Source: Pollutimonas sp036675955 (GTDB lineage: Bacteria > Pseudomonadota > Gammaproteobacteria > Burkholderiales > Burkholderiaceae_B). Taken from it: a DNA stretch of 10,656 bases. Of this stretch, positions 8,287-10,656 are shown piece by piece. The translations under genes were made by a program, and so were the position numbers. Positions within the stretch are counted from its first letter, which is position 1. Each line of letters begins with the position of its first letter. The notes below the pieces were generated by a model. The model ran no database searches. It saw only the letters and a program-made list of their open reading frames with translations, and was not told the DNA's origin. Location of the stretch: the NCBI GenBank assembly GCA_036675955.1, contig JAKFDW010000445.1, positions 1-10,656 on the forward strand, given 5' to 3'.

Positions 8287-8312
8287 ACCGCCTTATGTCT
8301 TTGCAGGGCGGT
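8287..8312 (+). terminator. Weak hairpin downstream of ligA
   Basis: ACCGCC (8287-8292) can pair with GGCGGT (8307-8312) across a 14-nt loop, followed by CTTTGCC, which is only mildly T-rich. This is a poor intrinsic terminator by itself, but together with the strong stem just downstream it may help end the smc-zipA-ligA transcript. Confidence 0.3.
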
Positions 8313-8318
8313 CTTTGC

Positions 8319-8346
8319 CGTCACGCCATCGTTTGATGGCGTGACG
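8319..8346. terminator. Perfect 12-bp stem between convergent genes
   Basis: CGTCACGCCATC and GATGGCGTGACG pair perfectly around a GTTT loop. The hairpin lies in the 97-base gap between the convergent ends of ligA and the parvulin gene, where a bidirectional terminator is expected. Neither flank has a real T-run (CTTCATG on the plus strand, GCAAAG on the minus strand), so it may act with Rho, as a 3'-end stabiliser, or as a weak terminator. It is the only strong structure in the gap. Confidence 0.65.
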
Positions 8347-8362
8347 CTTCATGTACTGCTGC

Positions 8363-9139
8363 TTATTTGATGGTGGCGTTCTTGATCAGACCTTGCTGGA
8401 ATTCGGCCAATTGTTGCTGGCGCAACATCTCTTCAATTTGCGGCTTGACTTCTTTGAGCTCGGGGAACTTGACTTCACGGCTGTCCTCGACCTGGATGAT
8501 GTGCCAGCCGAATTGCGTTTTCACCGGCTTCGCGGTCATCTCGCCCTTCTTCAGACCTTCGACCGCTTCTGCAAATTCGGGCACATAGTTGCTGGCAGGA
8601 CCCCAGCCCAGGTCGCCGCCGTTCTTGCCGCTGCCTGGATCCAGCGAGTCTTTCTTGGCGGCTGCTTCGAATGTGGTTTTCTTGCCCTTGATCGCTGCCG
8701 TCAGGTCTTCAGCCTGCTTCTGCTCTTTGACGAGAATATGGCGCAGTTTGTATTCCTGCTTTCCGGCTTGCTCCTTCTTGATTTCGTCGTACTCAGCCTG
8801 GATCTTGGCGTCGGTGACGGGGTTTTTCTTCAGGTAGTCGGCCATCAGCGCGCGTACCAGGATGCCTTGGCGCGCCAATTCGATTTCCTGGGTGACGGCG
8901 GGCTGCTTATTGATACCGGCCTTCTCGGCGGCCTGAACGGCAACCAGGCGGTTAACCATTTCCTGCTTGACCTGTGTGCGCAGTTCGGGTGTGTCCGGGG
9001 CGCCTTGACTGACGAGCAGAGCGACAAACTGATCCAGCTGCGCTTGCGTAATGGCCTGGCCATTAACAGTGGCGACGGTTTGCGCATAGGCTGGAACGGC
9101 GATGGCGCAAGCTGCTGCGAATACGGCGAGACGTTTCAT
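8363..9139 (-). CDS. par27: Periplasmic parvulin peptidyl-prolyl isomerase, Par27-like
   Basis: Secreted foldase of 258 residues. Residues 1-20 form a signal peptide (MKRLAVFAAACAIAVPAYAQ) with probable cleavage after AYA, so it should act in the periplasm. Residues about 21-125 are mostly helical with a SurA/PrsA-like start (VATVNGQAITQAQLDQ). The parvulin domain is about 128-220, with LRHILV (His134), GGDLGWG (174-180) and FGWHIIQVED (His213). A charged helical tail follows (about 225-255). One parvulin domain between helical N- and C-segments, at this length, matches Bordetella Par27, a parvulin with isomerase and chaperone activity; SurA is longer with two domains. Start is ATG 9139, not the GTG or other codons up to 9169, because it begins the signal peptide and is preceded by AAGGA. 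It is last in the operon, 10 nt after bolA. Annotators may call it PrsA- or PpiC-like. Confidence 0.9.
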   Translation of the reverse strand: MKRLAVFAAACAIAVPAYAQTVATVNGQAITQAQLDQFVALLVSQGAPDTPELRTQVKQEMVNRLVAVQAAEKAGINKQPAVTQEIELARQGILVRALMADYLKKNPVTDAKIQAEYDEIKKEQAGKQEYKLRHILVKEQKQAEDLTAAIKGKKTTFEAAAKKDSLDPGSGKNGGDLGWGPASNYVPEFAEAVEGLKKGEMTAKPVKTQFGWHIIQVEDSREVKFPELKEVKPQIEEMLRQQQLAEFQQGLIKNATIK

Positions 9140-9149
9140 GGGGATCCTT

Positions 9150-9413
9150 TTACTGGTTGGCTTTGGCATCGATTGCCAGGGCGTGAATGGGATAAGGCAT
9201 TAAATCGTGTACGCGATCATACACAAGTCGGTGGCGGGCCAGCGTAGACAGCCCGACAAATTGTTCCGAGCGGATCACGACACGAAAGTGGCTGGCGCCG
9301 TTCCTGCTGCCAGCATGACCAGCGTGAAGATGGGATTCATCGATAACTTCGAGGTGGGTGGGAGCCAGAGCTTCCAGACGCTCGCGAAGTTGATTCATAC
9401 GTTCTATAGACAT
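9150..9413 (-). CDS. bolA: BolA family protein
   Basis: Small cytoplasmic protein of 87 residues. BolA proteins partner with monothiol glutaredoxins in Fe-S/redox sensing and, in enterobacteria, also influence cell shape genes. The family pattern is clear: N-terminal helix MNQLRERLEALAP, a strand LEVIDESHLHAGHAG with His28, His30 and His33 in the variable loop, SHFRVVIRSEQFVGLSTLARHRLVYDRVHD core split over 41-70, and C-terminal HALAIDAKA with His77. There are no cysteines, so any metal ligands would be histidines. Start ATG 9413 overlaps the yciB TGA by one base (TGATG), with GAGA upstream inside yciB; Met6 at 9398 is the alternative. It ends 10 nt before the parvulin gene. Whether it is functionally BolA or the IbaG/YrbA branch cannot be settled here, though length and the N-terminal helix favour BolA. 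Confidence 0.92.
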   Translation of the reverse strand: MSIERMNQLRERLEALAPTHLEVIDESHLHAGHAGSRNGASHFRVVIRSEQFVGLSTLARHRLVYDRVHDLMPYPIHALAIDAKANQ

Positions 9414-10003
9414 CAGGATCTCTTTTTTGGTTCACCGGATGCCGGAAGCGCGGCGACCGGTTCGTTTTCGTCTTTCATGTGCTTGCCCAGCCATACCGAC
9501 TGCGCAATGACGAACAGGAGCAACAGGGCCATCAAGCCGAACACCTTGAAATTGACCCATTGGGCTTCCGTGAATACGCCGGAGAATGCGACATACAGGT
9601 TGAGTGCTCCCGAAAAGAGGAAAAAACTGGCCCAACTGTAATTAAGCTTGTCCCACACAGGGGGCGGCATGGCTACTTTCTCTCCCATGAGTTTCTGCAT
9701 GAGGTTGCGGCCGAAAAACCATTTTCCGCCAAGCAGAATGCAGGCGAACAGCCAGTACAGGACGGTCGGTTTCCACTTGATGAACACATCGTTATGGAAG
9801 AACAAGGTGGCCCCGCCAAACACGACGATGACGGTGAGATTGATCCAGTGAGTGGCTTCGATGGCTTTGCCGGTAGCCTTGAGCCAGATGAATTGGCCTA
9901 TTCCTGCCGCAATGGCGACTGCCGTAGCAGTAAAGATATCGGAGAACTTGAACGCCACGAAAAACAGAATCAGGGGGAACAGGTCGAAAAGGAATTTCTT
10001 CAT
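9413..10003 (-). CDS. yciB: Inner-membrane septation protein A, YciB/IspZ family
   Basis: Polytopic inner-membrane protein, 196 residues, with hydrophobic segments at about 5-20, 22-42, 52-69, 79-97, 120-141 and 151-173. The first residues (MKKFLFDLFPLILFFVAFKF), the loop FFHNDVFIKWKPT (68-80) and WDKLNYSWASFFLFSGALN (117-135) are diagnostic of YciB. The family was named for an intracellular septation defect in Shigella; in E. coli it affects envelope integrity and has been reported to contact division proteins including ZipA. Its biochemical activity is unknown. The start ATG 10003 overlaps the msrB stop (ATGA), and its own TGA overlaps the bolA ATG. The hydrophilic tail (about 177-196) ends in EPKKRS and carries the slippery A-run. 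Length is close to E. coli YciB (179) plus this tail. Confidence 0.96.
   Translation of the reverse strand: MKKFLFDLFPLILFFVAFKFSDIFTATAVAIAAGIGQFIWLKATGKAIEATHWINLTVIVVFGGATLFFHNDVFIKWKPTVLYWLFACILLGGKWFFGRNLMQKLMGEKVAMPPPVWDKLNYSWASFFLFSGALNLYVAFSGVFTEAQWVNFKVFGLMALLLLFVIAQSVWLGKHMKDENEPVAALPASGEPKKRS
9422..9428 (-). promoter_or_regulatory. A AAA AAG slippery heptamer at end of yciB
   Basis: On the minus strand the last yciB codons are CCA AAA AAG AGA TCC TGA. The heptamer A AAA AAG therefore sits exactly as X XXY YYZ in the yciB reading frame. This is the same heptamer used for programmed -1 frameshifting in E. coli dnaX. A -1 slip gives GAG ATC CTG ATG and continues in the bolA frame. 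GGTGA, complementary to the 16S 3' end, lies a few bases upstream, closer than the dnaX stimulator. No strong downstream stem is evident. The site is certain; its use is not. Confidence 0.35.
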
Positions 10004-10395
10004 TTAATAGGTTCGAACTTCAAGGATAACGAGTTGATGCAGTAACGCCTGCCGGTAGGGGGAGGGCCGTCGGGAAACACATGGCCCAGATGCGAGTCGC
10101 AGACGTTGCAAAGCACTTCGGTGCGCTGCATGCCGTGGCTGGTATCAGTTTCTTCGCGCACATTGGCCGGATCGAGAGGCTCGAAATAGCTGGGCCAGCC
10201 GCAGCCGGCATCGAACTTGGTATCGGAGGCGAACAGCGCCGTACCACAGCCTATGCATCGATAGATACCGGACTGGCTGGTGTCCCAGTAGCGTCCGGTA
10301 AACGGGCGCTCCGTGCCTTTGTTGCGGGCGACCGCATATTCCTCGGGACTGAGTTGTTCTCGCCATTCGGCGTCGGTTTTGTGGATCTTGTTCAC
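10000..10395 (-). CDS. msrB: Peptide-methionine (R)-S-oxide reductase MsrB
   Basis: Reduces the R-epimer of methionine sulfoxide in proteins, regenerated by thioredoxin. 131 residues from GTG 10395, the usual size for cytosolic MsrB. Zinc ligands are Cys47 and Cys50 (CIGC) and Cys96 and Cys99 (CNVC); GCGWPSY places the likely resolving Cys65; the catalytic cysteine is Cys119 in RRYCINS. HLGHVFPDGP is also conserved. The frame stays open upstream to 10614, but those 73 residues do not resemble MsrB or a signal peptide. GTG 10395 gives (M)NKIHKTDAEWREQL, a typical N-terminus, and has AGGTGG at 10400-10405 just upstream; ATG 10434 is a less likely alternative. It is first gene of msrB-yciB-bolA-parvulin, with its TGA inside the yciB ATGA. 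Confidence 0.95.
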   Translation of the reverse strand: MNKIHKTDAEWREQLSPEEYAVARNKGTERPFTGRYWDTSQSGIYRCIGCGTALFASDTKFDAGCGWPSYFEPLDPANVREETDTSHGMQRTEVLCNVCDSHLGHVFPDGPPPTGRRYCINSLSLKFEPIK

Positions 10396-10399
10396 GTGA
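10392..10399. repeat. TCACGTGA palindrome at msrB start (copy 1)
   Basis: Perfect 8-bp palindrome that contains the msrB GTG start codon and lies next to its ribosome-binding site. A second exact copy is at 10611-10618. Any protein binding here would cover the translation start region in DNA. Confidence 0.5.
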
Positions 10400-10584
10400 C
10401 CACCTATAAAAACTGCGCATGTTTCAATTGTCATGTTAATCGACTTTGCGCGCAGGCAGAAGTTCAACCCCATGGTACTTTTTATGCGACGTCTATGCAG
10501 GGAATCCCCTAAAAGACTTTGTTTCCATTTTTGTCCATAATCGCGAATCACCCGTAAAATTGCTAGAACCTTAAACCATAAATG

Positions 10585-10602
10585 GAAAACACCTATGTTT
10601 TC
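10585..10602. repeat. Inverted repeat GAAAACA-CCTA-TGTTTTC
   Basis: Two perfect seven-base arms around a 4-nt centre, in the AT-rich region upstream of msrB. The A/T-rich arms favour a dimeric regulator site over an RNA terminator. No known operator is recognised. Confidence 0.3.
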
Positions 10603-10610
10603 TGCCGGTT

Positions 10611-10618
10611 TCACGTGA
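10611..10618. repeat. TCACGTGA palindrome (copy 2)
   Basis: Exact second copy of the octamer at the msrB start, 219 bp away, about 21 helical turns, which would put both on the same DNA face. On the minus strand both copies are followed by A, extending the match to nine bases (TCACGTGAA). Confidence 0.4.
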
Positions 10619-10656
10619 TACGCTAAATCGAAGAACGGGCTATTTTTTGTATAACT

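Larger units (their letters stand above)
10396..10656. promoter_or_regulatory. AT-rich upstream region of the msrB operon
   Basis: These 261 bases are visibly richer in A+T than the flanking genes and hold no supported gene. They must contain the msrB operon promoter unless the operon extends beyond the window. I find the msrB ribosome site (10400-10405), two copies of TCACGTGA, and a 7-bp-arm inverted repeat at 10585-10602. On the minus strand there are TATAAT-like words (GATTAT, CATAAA) and a TTGAAC, but no pair with correct spacing. At the right edge TGTATAAC on the plus strand could be a -10 box for a gene beyond the window. Confidence 0.5.

Noticed and set aside
9140..9169. Ten-residue N-terminal extension of the parvulin
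   Set aside because: It would precede the signal peptide and overlap bolA; ATG 9139 has a good ribosome site and a standard signal peptide start.
8351..9247. 298-codon plus-strand frame opposite the parvulin gene
   Set aside because: The Leu/Phe-rich translation mirrors helical codons of the minus-strand parvulin, which has a signal peptide, ribosome site and a clear domain.
10420..10475. TTGAAC plus GATTAA as a promoter for msrB (minus strand)
   Set aside because: The spacing is about 20 nt and both boxes are poor matches, so it is not called as a feature.
10396..10614. 73-codon N-terminal extension of msrB
   Set aside because: It is AT-rich, is not MsrB-like and has no signal peptide, while a ribosome site directly precedes GTG 10395.
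1..10656. CRISPR, insertion sequence, tRNA, rRNA, riboswitch or phage remnants
   Set aside because: I saw no regularly spaced repeats, transposase or integrase motifs, tRNA cloverleaf, or long flanking repeats; the genes are compact core functions.

Overview
This window looks like a chromosomal core region of a betaproteobacterium, most likely Burkholderiales, family Alcaligenaceae (Bordetella relatives). The reasons are moderately high G+C coding DNA, the smc-zipA-ligA gene order, a 258-residue periplasmic parvulin resembling Bordetella Par27, and the msrB-yciB-bolA-parvulin cluster. I assign the taxon from protein character and gene order, not from a database search. I see no mobile element, CRISPR array, tRNA, rRNA or phage gene.

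Layout, left to right. (1) 16-1323, minus strand: lplT, a 12-TM lysophospholipid transporter with a TTG start. (2) 1324-1579: a divergent intergenic region between lplT and smc. (3) 1580-8265, plus strand: smc (chromosome condensation ATPase), zipA (FtsZ anchor) and ligA (NAD-dependent DNA ligase). smc and zipA are 51 nt apart; zipA and ligA overlap by 4 nt. (4) 8266-8362: a convergent intergenic gap with a perfect 12-bp stem. (5) 8363-10395, minus strand, transcribed right to left: msrB, yciB, bolA and a Par27-like peptidyl-prolyl isomerase. These four are packed with a 4-nt overlap, a 1-nt overlap and a 10-nt gap. (6) 10396-10656: an AT-rich upstream region for msrB with short palindromes and no gene I can support.

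The plus-strand operon joins chromosome organisation, division-ring anchoring and DNA nick sealing. The minus-strand operon joins methionine sulfoxide repair, an inner-membrane envelope protein, a BolA-family Fe-S/morphology factor and a periplasmic folding catalyst. Cell division and envelope upkeep is a common thread, but that link is inference.

Nothing here is a wholly unknown system. Two observations deserve a second look. First, the end of yciB carries the classical bacterial -1 slippery heptamer A AAA AAG in the zero frame, six nucleotides before its stop, and a -1 shift there would read directly in frame into bolA. Second, the cytoplasmic part of ZipA looks like two tandem ZipA-type modules rather than one domain after a long disordered linker. 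Three genes use GTG starts and one uses TTG.
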